This document shows, piece by piece, positions 15,333 through 23,528 of a stretch of 39,889 nucleotides of DNA. Under the pieces are notes generated by a model. The model saw only the letters and a list, made by a program, of their open reading frames with translations. It did no database searches and was not told the DNA's origin. The stretch's first letter is position 1. Each line of letters begins with the position of its first letter. Both the position numbers and the translations under genes were made by a program. Source of the DNA: an uncultured Eggerthellaceae bacterium (GTDB taxonomy: Bacteria > Actinomycetota > Coriobacteriia > Coriobacteriales > Eggerthellaceae); the NCBI GenBank assembly GCA_910584145.1, contig CAJTXX010000014.1, forward strand, positions 5,319 through 45,207. The letters run 5' to 3'.

Positions 15333-15820
15333 GGTCGCCTCCTCGTCGCGTTGCATGTTGGAACCAGTATGCACCAGTATCTGCTTCCGCTGGCGCCATT
15401 CTCGCAAAAAGCGCCGTTCGGCCACCCGGAAGCAGGACTGCGCACGGAGCAGGCATGCACCCGTGCCAGATGCACGCAAGGTCGCGGGAAGGTTCCGGGG
15501 TAGATGGAAGACGCACCGGCGCAGATGCGCGGCGATGCGGCCGATGCGCCAGCCCTCATATGCGCAGAGGTCGCATGGCGACAGGTTCCGCATCTGTGCG
15601 ACGGAGATGCCAGATGCGCTGGCTATAGTGGGATCATGGCTTCGGACCGGTACCGCAGAAGACACGACCACGTAGACGAAACCGACCGGAGGGAAGCCAC
15701 GAAGCAGCGCCGAGCCTGCGAGCCGGGAGATGGACCCCATACCCCTCATCGCCCAGCTTGCAGCTCCGCCGCTGCACCGGCAACGAGATGCGGAGGTTCC
15801 GTGTGGTGAAAGAACAGCAT
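15333..15820. other. gene-free interval before rpsF
   Basis: About 490 bp hold no frame with convincing protein character and no tRNA or recognisable structured RNA. The open frames present are Arg-rich or extensions of real genes. Only the promoter region of rpsF (after 15820) and, presumably, the minus-strand promoter of the rubredoxin gene are expected here. Confidence 0.5.
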
Positions 15821-15846
15821 TCACAGGCGTCATCTTCTGATACAAT
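15820..15846 (+). promoter_or_regulatory. promoter of the rpsF-dnaB operon
   Basis: An extended -10 element TGATACAAT (15838-15846; TG, one base, TACAAT) lies about 71 bp upstream of rpsF. A weak -35 TTCACA at 15820 is 15 bp away, which is short. The extended -10 probably carries most of the activity. Confidence 0.55.
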
Positions 15847-15860
15847 GGGCGAGTTGTCCT

Positions 15861-15894
15861 GCCCTGGGAAGAAGCTTGCACCTAACCAGGGCCG
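15861..15894 (+). promoter_or_regulatory. candidate S6:S18-type leader hairpin of rpsF
   Basis: A 7-bp stem GCCCTGG (15861-15867) / CCAGGGC (15886-15892) closes an 18-nt loop and is followed at once by CCG (15892-15894), 21 bp before the start codon. Known rpsF leaders that bind the S6:S18 complex display a conserved CCG next to a helix. The match is suggestive only; covariance was not tested. Confidence 0.35.
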
Positions 15895-15917
15895 TTTAGA
15901 CCAGAGGAGGTGAGCTG

Positions 15918-16217
15918 ATGAAGGCTTATGAACTGCTGTTTTTTGTCGCTCCTACCATCGATGAAGAGTCTCGCGCAGGCGTTATGAAGCGCATCGAGAC
16001 CGCTATCACCGAAGGGAAGGGCGCTATCGACAATGTCGATGAATGGGGCAAGCGCAAACTTGCCTACGAGGTGAACGGTCTGACCGATGCCGACTACACT
16101 CTCGTCGATTTCCACGCAGATCCCCAGAGCATCACGGAGCTTGATCGCGTTCTGCGCATCAACGATGCGGTAGAGCGCCACATGATCGTGAACCGTCCTG
16201 ACCGGGACGAAGAGTGA
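15918..16217 (+). CDS. rpsF: 30S ribosomal protein S6
   Basis: S6 binds 16S rRNA together with S18 in the platform of the small subunit. The 99-residue product shows the family start MKAYELLFFVAPTIDEE and the conserved WGKRKLAYEVNG near residues 43-54. A strong GAGGAGGTGA ribosome site precedes the ATG. It leads the conserved operon rpsF-ssb-rpsR-rplI-dnaB. Codon use is slightly less GC-biased than in neighbouring accessory genes, as is common in highly expressed genes. Confidence 0.98.
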   Translation: MKAYELLFFVAPTIDEESRAGVMKRIETAITEGKGAIDNVDEWGKRKLAYEVNGLTDADYTLVDFHADPQSITELDRVLRINDAVERHMIVNRPDRDEE

Positions 16218-16240
16218 GAAGCGAGCGAAAGAGGTAGGCA

Positions 16241-16684
16241 ATGAGCATCAACCGTGTGGTTATAAGCGGGAACCTTACGCGCGACCCCGAAGTGCGCACC
16301 ACCCAATCGGGCATGCCCGTCATGTCGCTGGGCGTTGCGGTGAACGACCGCCGCAAGAACAACCAGACCGGCGAGTGGGAGGACTACGCGAACTTCATCG
16401 ACTGCACCATGTTCGGCACCCGCGCGCAGAGCGTGTCGCAGTACCTCTCGAAGGGCACGAAGGTGGCCATCGAGGGCAAGCTGCGGTGGAGCCAGTGGGA
16501 GCGCGATGGTCAGAAGCGCAGCAAGATCGAGGTCATCGTCGACGACTTGGAGTTCATGCAGAGCCGGGGTGCCGGCGGCAACCAGGCTCCGAGCTACGGC
16601 AACGATGTCTCCGCCTATAGCGCACCGGCGATGCCGTCCGTGGACACGAATGCTTCGGTCTACGACGAAGACATCCCATTCTAG
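16241..16684 (+). CDS. ssb: single-stranded DNA-binding protein
   Basis: SSB coats single-stranded DNA during replication and repair. The 147-residue protein has an OB fold in residues 1-108 (SINRVVISGNLTRDPEVRTT, then NFIDCTMFGTRAQSVSQYL), a flexible linker and the acidic C-terminal tip DEDIPF, which recruits partner proteins. The start follows AAAGAGGTAGG. It sits between rpsF and rpsR in the classic order. Confidence 0.97.
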   Translation: MSINRVVISGNLTRDPEVRTTQSGMPVMSLGVAVNDRRKNNQTGEWEDYANFIDCTMFGTRAQSVSQYLSKGTKVAIEGKLRWSQWERDGQKRSKIEVIVDDLEFMQSRGAGGNQAPSYGNDVSAYSAPAMPSVDTNASVYDEDIPF

Positions 16685-16704
16685 GAAGAAGATAAGAGGT
16701 TATT

Positions 16705-16968
16705 ATGGCCGATTACGCTAAGCAGCCTCGCCGTAAGCAGTGCCAATTCTGCAAAGACGACGCTGAGTTCATCGACTACAAAGATACTCAGATGCTGCGT
16801 AAATACATGACCGATCGCGGCAAGATCAAGCCTCGCCGCGTCACCGGTGCGTGCAACCAGCACCAGCGCGACCTGGCGCAAGCCGTCAAGCGCGCTCGCA
16901 TCATGGCCCTTGTCCCCTATTCGGTGCCCGCGGTCAGCGGCCGCGGCGACCGCCGTCGCGGTAGATAG
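16705..16968 (+). CDS. rpsR: 30S ribosomal protein S18 (zinc-binding type)
   Basis: S18 pairs with S6 on the 30S platform. The 87-residue sequence contains RKQCQFCKDD and TGACNQHQRDLAQAVKRAR. The CxxC with the later C and H residues marks the Cys-containing (C+) form that can bind zinc. A GAGG-type ribosome site lies upstream. It is followed after 9 bp by rplI. Confidence 0.97.
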   Translation: MADYAKQPRRKQCQFCKDDAEFIDYKDTQMLRKYMTDRGKIKPRRVTGACNQHQRDLAQAVKRARIMALVPYSVPAVSGRGDRRRGR

Positions 16969-16977
16969 GAGAGCGCC

Positions 16978-17541
16978 ATGCAGGTTATTTTGCTGAAGGA
17001 AGTGCGCGGACGCGGCGGCGAGGGCGACGTCATCGAGGTCTCCCGCGGTTTCGCGAACAACTATCTGCTGCGCCAGGGTTACGCCGTGAAGGCCACCCCC
17101 GGCAATCTAAAGCAGCTCGAAGAGCGCCGCAAGAACATCGAGAAGCGCGAAGAGGTCCGCGTGGCCGATGCGCAGGCTCTGGTGGAGAAGCTCGACGGCG
17201 CCACCGTGAAGGTGGACGTGCAGGTGGGCGACGAGGGTCAGCTGTTCGGCTCCGTCACTGCGCCGATGATCGCCGATGCCATCAAAGCTGAGCTGGGCAT
17301 CGAGATAGACCGCCGCCGCATCGAGCTTGGCAAGCCGATCAAGGATACCGGCGTGTTCCCCATCGACATCAACGTCTACCGCGCCATCAAGGCGACGGTG
17401 AACGTCCGCGTGGGCGAAGAGGCAGCCGCCGAAGAGGCAGCCGCCGAGGAAGCAGCTGACGCCATCGAGGCGGCAGTGGAGGCGACCGAGGGCGTCGAGG
17501 CCGCAGCCGAAGAGGCCGTTGCCGAAGAGACGGCAGAGTAG
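16978..17541 (+). CDS. rplI: 50S ribosomal protein L9 with acidic C-terminal extension
   Basis: L9 bridges the L1 stalk base and affects reading-frame maintenance. The N-terminal domain has MQVILLKEVRGRGGEGDVIEV and GFANNYLLRQGYAV, followed by the long central helix and the C-terminal domain ending near residue 143. The protein is 187 residues against the usual ~150: the last ~42 residues are almost only Ala and Glu (repeats of EEAAA). This tail is probably disordered or helical and is not part of the standard L9 fold. Its TAG stop abuts the dnaB GTG. Confidence 0.97.
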   Translation: MQVILLKEVRGRGGEGDVIEVSRGFANNYLLRQGYAVKATPGNLKQLEERRKNIEKREEVRVADAQALVEKLDGATVKVDVQVGDEGQLFGSVTAPMIADAIKAELGIEIDRRRIELGKPIKDTGVFPIDINVYRAIKATVNVRVGEEAAAEEAAAEEAADAIEAAVEATEGVEAAAEEAVAEETAE

Positions 17542-18954
17542 GTGCCCGCCCCGAGCAACACCAACGATTTCCAGACGGTTCCCTTCGTGGAATCGTCTGG
17601 AAAACACGCGCAACTGCCGAGCGATATAGAGGCAGAACAGGCGGTCCTCGCAGCCTGCATCCTGAATGGCGATGTAGCCGACGAGATAGCCATCGCCCTG
17701 AAATCAGAGAATTTCTTCCGCACTTCGCACCGCATCCTGTTCGACTCCATCTTCGAGATGGTGCGCGACGGCATCTCCCCCGACCCTATCTCGCTGGCTG
17801 ACAAGCTGAACGCGAAAGGGCAGCTCGAAGCAGCAGGCGGCCGCGTCTATCTGGCAGACCTGAACGCGAATACCTTCGCCCTGACTAACTGGCAGCGCCA
17901 CATGCAGATCGTGAAGCGCACAGCTATCCAGCGCGAGCTTATCCGCGCCGCAGCCGAGATAAACGCCCTCGCCTACGACGCCCCCGAAGACCTGAACGAG
18001 GTGGTCGAAGAGGCCGAGCATACCTTGTTCAACGTCACCGAGAAGCGCGTCTCATCCAGCTTCCAGAAGATGGACTCGCTGGTGACGCAAGCCTTCGATG
18101 ATCTCTCGCGCATCTCGCAGCAAGGAGACAGCGTCATCGGCGTGCCCACGGGCTTCCGCGATGTGGACGAGCTGTTCCACGGCCTGCGCGGCGGCGACAT
18201 GGTCATCATCGCGGCGCGACCGGGCGTGGGCAAGACCTCGTTCGCGCTGAACCTGGCGGTGAACGCCGCTAAGCTGGGCACCGCCGTGGCCTTCTTCAGC
18301 TTGGAGATGAGCGCCGGCCAGCTGACCCAGCGCATCTTGGGCAGCGAGGCGCGCGTCAGCCTGTCTCGCATCCGCAGCGGCAAGGTGTCCGAGGCCGACT
18401 GGGGCATGATCGCCGATGCGTCCGCGAAGCTGAGCAGCCTCGACATGTACATAGACGACACCCCAGGCCTGTCCATCATGGAGGCCCGCGCGAAAGCGCG
18501 CCGCGAGCTGCGCCACGTGATCGGCACCGAGAAGAAGGGCCTGATCGTGGTGGACTACCTCCAGCTGATGCAGCCGCCGCAAGTGCGCCGCGACGGCAAC
18601 CGCGCCGTGGAGGTTGGCGAGATATCGCGCGGCCTGAAGATCATGGCGAAAGAGATGGACATGCCGGTCATCGCGCTGTCGCAGCTGAACCGCGCCGTTG
18701 AGATGCGCGGCAAGAAGCGCCCGATGCTGGCCGACCTGCGCGAATCGGGCTCCATCGAGCAGGACGCCGATATCGTCATGTTCATCGACCGCTCGATGGA
18801 CGACATGGAAGCCGAGGAGAACGGCCGCCCCGACTTGGGCACCGCCGAGCTCATCGTGGCGAAGCACCGCAACGGCCCCACGCGCGATATCACGCTGGCG
18901 TTCAACCCCGAGTTCACCAAGTTCGGCGACTTCTTCGACGAATCGCGCCTGTAG
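17542..18954 (+). CDS. dnaB: replicative DNA helicase DnaB
   Basis: DnaB is the hexameric helicase that unwinds DNA at the replication fork. The 470-residue product has the N-terminal DnaB domain (~24-125, LPSDIEAEQAVLAACI), a linker, and the RecA-like C-terminal domain with Walker A ARPGVGKTS (225-233), Walker B LIVVDYLQLM (~334-343) and the conserved LRESGSIEQDADIVMFI region. No intein interrupts the usual sites. Translation starts with GTG directly after the rplI stop, which points to coupling. It is the last core gene of the rpsF operon. Confidence 0.98.
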   Translation: MPAPSNTNDFQTVPFVESSGKHAQLPSDIEAEQAVLAACILNGDVADEIAIALKSENFFRTSHRILFDSIFEMVRDGISPDPISLADKLNAKGQLEAAGGRVYLADLNANTFALTNWQRHMQIVKRTAIQRELIRAAAEINALAYDAPEDLNEVVEEAEHTLFNVTEKRVSSSFQKMDSLVTQAFDDLSRISQQGDSVIGVPTGFRDVDELFHGLRGGDMVIIAARPGVGKTSFALNLAVNAAKLGTAVAFFSLEMSAGQLTQRILGSEARVSLSRIRSGKVSEADWGMIADASAKLSSLDMYIDDTPGLSIMEARAKARRELRHVIGTEKKGLIVVDYLQLMQPPQVRRDGNRAVEVGEISRGLKIMAKEMDMPVIALSQLNRAVEMRGKKRPMLADLRESGSIEQDADIVMFIDRSMDDMEAEENGRPDLGTAELIVAKHRNGPTRDITLAFNPEFTKFGDFFDESRL

Positions 18955-18963
18955 GGAGCGCTC

Positions 18964-19305
18964 ATGGGCAAGAAGAAGCAGAAGAACCTGCCGCAGCCGG
19001 AACCGACCCGCGCCAGCCTGCCCAGCCCCGAAGCGCCTGTGGGCCAACTGCCGCAGAACGGCACACTGACGAAAGAGGACCGCAGGACCCTGCGCATCCA
19101 TTATTACGTGAAGATAGCCGTCTCCACGTTCCTATGCGCGCTGCTGCTGCTCATCGGGGTGCCGGTGTTCATGGAGAGCCGCGTGACAGGCAGCTTATCG
19201 TATACGGCGCTCGGAGTGGTGCTGGTGGCATTCGGCCTCATTCTGGCGCTCGCCGTGGTCATATTGCTTTTCAATCCGCCGTTCAAAGCTAGAATGAGGA
19301 AGTAA
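18964..19305 (+). CDS. small two-helix membrane protein of unknown function
   Basis: The 113-residue protein starts with a basic MGKKKQKN segment and a Pro-rich stretch, then has two membrane helices at about 46-70 and 79-104, ending in a basic KARMRK tail. Both ends are predicted cytoplasmic. No family is recognised. It begins 9 bp after dnaB with a GGAG site and precedes purA by 27 bp, so it is probably cotranscribed with them. Confidence 0.8.
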   Translation: MGKKKQKNLPQPEPTRASLPSPEAPVGQLPQNGTLTKEDRRTLRIHYYVKIAVSTFLCALLLLIGVPVFMESRVTGSLSYTALGVVLVAFGLILALAVVILLFNPPFKARMRK

Positions 19306-19332
19306 GCTCAACCGAGCGCGAAAGGACATCAG

Positions 19333-20682
19333 ATGCCATCGACAGTGCTTGTGGGAACGCAATGGGGCGACGAGGGCAAAGGTAAGATAACCGACCTCAT
19401 CGCCAGCGATTACGACTACGTGGTGCGCTTCCAGGGCGGCAACAACGCCGGGCATACGGTCATCCACGGCGACACCAAGCTGGCGCTGCACCTCATGCCC
19501 TCGGGCGTGATGTACGAGAACGCGGTGCCCGTCATCGGCAACGGCGTGGTAGTAGACCCCGGCGTGCTGGTGAAGGAGATGGCCCTGCTGGAGAGCGAGG
19601 GCATCAGCTGCGAGCGCCTGCGCATCAGCTGTGACGCGCATCTCATCATGCCGTACCACAAGGTGCTCGACGGCGCCGAGGAGAAGCGCCTGGGCGCGCA
19701 CGAGATCGGCACCACGAAGCGCGGCATCGGCCCCTGCTACCAGGACAAGGCCGCACGGCGCGGCATCCGCATGCAGGACCTGCTCGACGAGAAGATCTTC
19801 CGCTTGAAGGTGGAAACGGCGCTGGCGCAGAAGAACCCTATCTTGCAGAAGATATACGGCCTGCAAACCTACACCGTGGCCGAGATATGCGAAGAGTACC
19901 TGCCCTATGCGCACATACTGCGCGACCACGTGTGGGAGACGGCCCAGCTGCTCAGCAAGGCGCTGCGCAGCGGTAAGAACATCCTGTTCGAGGGCGCGCA
20001 GGGCACCATGCTCGATATCGACCACGGCACGTATCCGTATGTGACGTCGTCGAGCTGCGTGGCTGGTGGCGCGTGCACCGGCGCAGGCGTGGGCCCCGGC
20101 GAGATAGACCGCGTGCTGGGCATCCAGAAGGCGTATGTCACCCGCGTGGGCGGCGGCCCCTTCCCCACCGAGCTGAAGTTCCCCGAGGACGGCGGCACCG
20201 GGCAGGACGCCATCGACGGCGAGCTGCTGTGCAAGGCGGGCCACGAGTTCGGCGTCACCACCGGGCGCAAGCGGCGCTGCGGCTGGTTCGACGCGGTCAT
20301 CGCGCGCTATGCTGCGCAGGTGAACGGCCTGACGCACGTGGCGCTGACGAAGCTCGATGTGCTGTCGGCCTTCGATACCATAAAGGTGTGCGTGGCCTAC
20401 GAGTGCGAGGGCAAGGAATACGACTACTTCCCCATGCAGCAGAGCGTGCTGTTCCATGCGAAGCCGGTGTACGAGGAGCTGCCGGGCTGGAAGGGGCAGG
20501 ATATCTCCGGCGTGCGCAACTACATGGAGCTGCCGGTGAACACGCGCCGCTACATCGAGTACCTAGAAGAGCTGGGCGGCGTGCCCATGAGCATCGTGAG
20601 CGTGGGACCCGACCGTGACCAGACGATCGTGCGCGAAGATTGGCTTGAGGGCGCCGCGATGGCAGAAAATGCTGCCGAGTAG
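19333..20682 (+). CDS. purA: adenylosuccinate synthetase
   Basis: PurA condenses IMP and aspartate using GTP, the first committed step to AMP. The 449-residue length is normal. Family motifs are GTQWGDEGKGKITD near residues 8-21 (P-loop and catalytic Asp), QGGNNAGHTV near 35-44 (catalytic His), and GTTKRGIGPCYQDKAAR near 126-142. The start follows GAAAGGA. purD lies downstream on the same strand across a 146-bp structured spacer. Confidence 0.98.
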   Translation: MPSTVLVGTQWGDEGKGKITDLIASDYDYVVRFQGGNNAGHTVIHGDTKLALHLMPSGVMYENAVPVIGNGVVVDPGVLVKEMALLESEGISCERLRISCDAHLIMPYHKVLDGAEEKRLGAHEIGTTKRGIGPCYQDKAARRGIRMQDLLDEKIFRLKVETALAQKNPILQKIYGLQTYTVAEICEEYLPYAHILRDHVWETAQLLSKALRSGKNILFEGAQGTMLDIDHGTYPYVTSSSCVAGGACTGAGVGPGEIDRVLGIQKAYVTRVGGGPFPTELKFPEDGGTGQDAIDGELLCKAGHEFGVTTGRKRRCGWFDAVIARYAAQVNGLTHVALTKLDVLSAFDTIKVCVAYECEGKEYDYFPMQQSVLFHAKPVYEELPGWKGQDISGVRNYMELPVNTRRYIEYLEELGGVPMSIVSVGPDRDQTIVREDWLEGAAMAENAAE

Positions 20683-20799
20683 ACGGATTTCTGCGGGGCA
20701 GTGCTGAGAGTTGTGGAGCATACGGGGCTTTTAGAGGGTTTTTCGAGGCGTTTTTGACCCGACGGCGGAAAAGTCGTCTACTCGACGGGTTTTTCTGCC
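20676..20799 (+). promoter_or_regulatory. structured purA-purD spacer, candidate attenuator
   Basis: A hairpin at 20764-20799 has a 9-bp outer stem (GGCGGAAAA / TTTTCTGCC, one G-U), a 4-nt bulge (20787-20790) and a 4-bp inner stem around TCTACT. Part of it (CGTCTACTCG, 20775-20784) is also perfectly complementary to CGAGTAGACG at 20676-20685, spanning the purA stop codon, so two exclusive folds are possible. Between them are three imperfect G3-4/T4-5 repeats (20735-20757). Function is unproven. Confidence 0.4.
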
Positions 20800-20828
20800 A
20801 GACGAAGGCGAGATTGAGAGGTTTCGGC

Positions 20829-22118
20829 ATGAATATCTTGGTGTTGGGCAGCGGAGCACGCGAACATGCCATAGCGCGCGCGCTGCGCGCATCTGCGTTG
20901 ACCGACGAGCTGTTCGTGGCGCCGGGCAATGGCGGCACGGGCGATGTCGCCCGCAACGTGGCGGTGAACCCGATGGATGCCGCCGCAGTGCTGCAGTTTG
21001 CGCGTGACAGCGACGTGCGCCTGGTGGTGATCGGACCCGAGGCGCCGCTAGTGGCGGGCGTGGGCAATGCGCTGCGCGATGCTGGCATTGCCGTGTACGG
21101 ACCCGACCAGGGCGGCGCCATGCTGGAGGGCTCGAAGGAGTTCGCCAAGCAGTTCATGGAGACGAACGGCATACCGACCGCATCGTACGCGACGTTCGAC
21201 GCACTCGAGCCCGCGCTGACATACGTGCGCGAGCAGGGCGCGCCCATCGTGGTGAAGGCTGATGGCCTGGCGGCCGGCAAGGGCGTGGTGGTGGCCGAGA
21301 CACTAGAGGACGCGGAAGACGCCGTGCGGGCATGCTTCGATGGCGCGTTCGGCGATGCGGGCGCGAAGGTGGTCATCGAGGAATGCATGCGCGGACCGGA
21401 ATGCAGCATGCTCTCGTTCGTCACCCAGGGGCGCAGCTTCCCGATGGCGCCCTCGCAAGACCACAAGCGCGCCTACGACGGCGACACCGGCCCGAACACG
21501 GGCGGCATGGGCGTGTATAGCCCGGTGCCCATCGTAACCGATGAAGAGATGTCGACCATGGTCGACATCATGGCGCGCGCAGCAGCTGCGACTGGCGCCG
21601 ACGAAGAAGCGCGCGACTATCGCGGCACGCTGTACGGCGGTTTCATGCTGACCGAAGACGGTCCGAAGATCGTTGAGTTCAACGTGCGTTTCGGCGACCC
21701 GGAGACGCAAGTGGTGCTCCCGCGCTTGAAGAGCGACCTGGGCGAGGTCATGCTGGCCGTGGCCGAGGGCCGCGCTGACGATATCGCGCTCGACTGGTCG
21801 GACGACTGGGCCGTGGGCGTGGTGCTGGCGAGCGAGGGCTACCCGGGTGCCTACGAGAAGGGCGATGTGATACTGGGCATCGAGGACGCCGAGGCGCTTC
21901 CCGGCGTCACGGTCTACCACGCCGGCACGGCGCGCAACGCCGATGGCGAGCTCGTCACCGCAGGCGGGCGCGTGCTGACCGTGGTGGGCACCGGCGCCAC
22001 CTTCGAGCAAGCGCGCGAAACAGCCTACGAAGCCTGCGACCTCATCACCTTCCGCGGCAAGCAGCTGCGGCGCGACATAGGCAAGAAGGCCCTGCAAGGG
22101 CGCTCTGCCTGGGAGTAG
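20829..22118 (+). CDS. purD: phosphoribosylamine-glycine ligase
   Basis: PurD makes glycinamide ribonucleotide from phosphoribosylamine, glycine and ATP, the second step of purine synthesis. The 429-residue product begins MNILVLGSGAREHAIA and shows the ATP-grasp motifs VVKADGLAAGKGVVVAETL (~140-158), PSQDHKRAYDGDTGPNTGGMG (~211-231) and EFNVRFGDPETQVVLPRL (~284-301). The ATG at 20829 fits the conserved N-terminus; the frame is open 25 codons upstream within the hairpin region. The next gene starts 3 bp after its stop codon. Confidence 0.98.
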   Translation: MNILVLGSGAREHAIARALRASALTDELFVAPGNGGTGDVARNVAVNPMDAAAVLQFARDSDVRLVVIGPEAPLVAGVGNALRDAGIAVYGPDQGGAMLEGSKEFAKQFMETNGIPTASYATFDALEPALTYVREQGAPIVVKADGLAAGKGVVVAETLEDAEDAVRACFDGAFGDAGAKVVIEECMRGPECSMLSFVTQGRSFPMAPSQDHKRAYDGDTGPNTGGMGVYSPVPIVTDEEMSTMVDIMARAAAATGADEEARDYRGTLYGGFMLTEDGPKIVEFNVRFGDPETQVVLPRLKSDLGEVMLAVAEGRADDIALDWSDDWAVGVVLASEGYPGAYEKGDVILGIEDAEALPGVTVYHAGTARNADGELVTAGGRVLTVVGTGATFEQARETAYEACDLITFRGKQLRRDIGKKALQGRSAWE

Positions 22119-22121
22119 GCC

Positions 22122-23528
22122 ATGCTAGCCGAGCGCATGCTGTCAGCAGTCGTCGCAGGCTGCACGAAACAGTATCTGAAGCTGTCGCCCACGAGCGAGG
22201 TGCGCATGCCCGCGCCCAAGCCGGGGCAACCGTACATGCTGTACATGCACGTGCCGTTCTGCGAGCGCCTATGCCCGTATTGCAGCTTCAACCGCTTCCC
22301 CATGCGCGAGGACCGCGCGCGGCGCTACTTCCAGAACATGCGCGCCGAGATGCTGATGCTGCGCGAGCTGGGCTACGACTTCCAGAGCGTCTACATCGGC
22401 GGCGGCACTCCCACCATCCTGATAGACGAGCTGTGCGAGACGATAGACCTCGCACGCGACACCTTCCCGGGGATACAAGAGGTATCGAGCGAGACGAACC
22501 CGAACCATCTCATCCCCAGCTATCTCGAGAAGCTGCGCGGGCGCGTGCAGCGCCTGAGCGTAGGCGTGCAGAGCTTCGACGACGGGCTGCTGCGCCAGAT
22601 GGACCGCTTCGAGAAGTACGGCTCGGGCGACGAGATATTCGAACGGCTGGGCGAGGCCAGCCCGTATTTCGTGTCGATGAACGCCGACATGATCTTCAAC
22701 TTCCCCGCGCAGACCGAGGATATCCTGATACGCGACATCGAGCGCGTCATAGCGTCGGGCGCCAGCCAGACCACGTTCTATCCGCTGATGGCGAGCCCCA
22801 GCGTGCAGAAGCAGATGGCCCGCACAGTGGGCCGGGTCGACTATTCGCGCGAAAAGCGGTTCTACGAGACGATCTGCGAGCTGCTCACCGGCGCGTTGCC
22901 CGGGTGCGATCTGGGCACGGGAGCGCATGGCGAGCGCGGCCTGTTCGAGTTCGGCTCGGCGTGGACGTTCAACCGCCGCGGCGCGCTAGGAAGCGACGGC
23001 GCGTTCATCGCAGGCGACGATGCGCCCATGATCGACGAGTACGTGGTCGATTTCGAGGAATACCCGGCTATCGGCTCGGGCGGCATCACGTATCTGGGCG
23101 ACACGCTGTATGTGAACACGTTCAGCGTGGTGGACTACAACGATGCGGTGGAGCGCGGCGCTATGTCCATGATGGGCAGCACGCGGTTCAGCCTGCACGA
23201 CCGCATGCGCTATCGCTTCATGATGCAGCTGTTCGGGCTGCGGCTCGACAAGCGCGCCTTCAAGCGCGATTTCGGCCTGCCGGTAGAGCTCGGACTGCCC
23301 GCCGAGATGGCCTTCATGCGCCTGAACGGGGCCTTCGCCACCGACAACGCCGACGAGCTGACGCTCACCGCGCGCGGCCGCTACCTGATCGTGGTCATGA
23401 TGCGCCAGTTCTTCATCGGCGTGAACAACCTGCGCGACCAAGCGCGCGAAGCGCTCACCGGTGAAGAGCGCGAGCTCATCTTCGGCTCGGGCGAATGCCG
23501 GCTCGGCTCGGGCGAATGCCGGCGCTAG
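22122..23528 (+). CDS. HemN-like radical SAM protein
   Basis: The 468-residue protein has the radical SAM signature CERLCPYC (Cys47, Cys51, Cys54) in YMHVPFCERLCPYCSF, the HemN-type GGGTPT (93-98), SSETNPNHL and VGVQSF motifs. It belongs to the coproporphyrinogen III oxidase family, which also includes HemW heme chaperones and heme-degrading relatives. The exact reaction cannot be decided: it starts with an unusual ~35-residue N-terminal extension and its middle part (about 250-330) is divergent. The C-terminus FGSGECRLGSGECRR contains a 7-residue tandem duplication caused by a 21-bp DNA repeat. It follows purD by 3 bp and overlaps the prepilin peptidase. Confidence 0.88.
   Translation: MLAERMLSAVVAGCTKQYLKLSPTSEVRMPAPKPGQPYMLYMHVPFCERLCPYCSFNRFPMREDRARRYFQNMRAEMLMLRELGYDFQSVYIGGGTPTILIDELCETIDLARDTFPGIQEVSSETNPNHLIPSYLEKLRGRVQRLSVGVQSFDDGLLRQMDRFEKYGSGDEIFERLGEASPYFVSMNADMIFNFPAQTEDILIRDIERVIASGASQTTFYPLMASPSVQKQMARTVGRVDYSREKRFYETICELLTGALPGCDLGTGAHGERGLFEFGSAWTFNRRGALGSDGAFIAGDDAPMIDEYVVDFEEYPAIGSGGITYLGDTLYVNTFSVVDYNDAVERGAMSMMGSTRFSLHDRMRYRFMMQLFGLRLDKRAFKRDFGLPVELGLPAEMAFMRLNGAFATDNADELTLTARGRYLIVVMMRQFFIGVNNLRDQAREALTGEERELIFGSGECRLGSGECRR
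23483..23524. repeat. 21-bp tandem duplication at a gene junction
   Basis: The unit CGGCTCGGGCGAATGCCGGC plus one base occurs twice, at 23483-23503 and 23504-23524, identical except the final base. It lengthens the radical SAM protein by seven residues and duplicates the ATG used by the overlapping prepilin peptidase frame (23495 and 23516). Confidence 0.9.

Noticed and set aside
15415..15500. Signal recognition particle RNA suggested by GGAAGCAGG
   Set aside because: The surrounding conserved loop and pairing of SRP RNA are absent; only a short chance match is seen.
15504..15809. Plus-strand frame in the gap before rpsF as a gene
   Set aside because: No good ribosome site, no domain, and a composition dominated by Arg, Ala and His typical of spurious frames.
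15333..15881. Upstream extension of the flavin reductase-rubredoxin gene
   Set aside because: The extra residues look like random GC-rich translation, overlap the rpsF leader, and the ATG at 15332 has a strong GGAGG site and begins the conserved domain.
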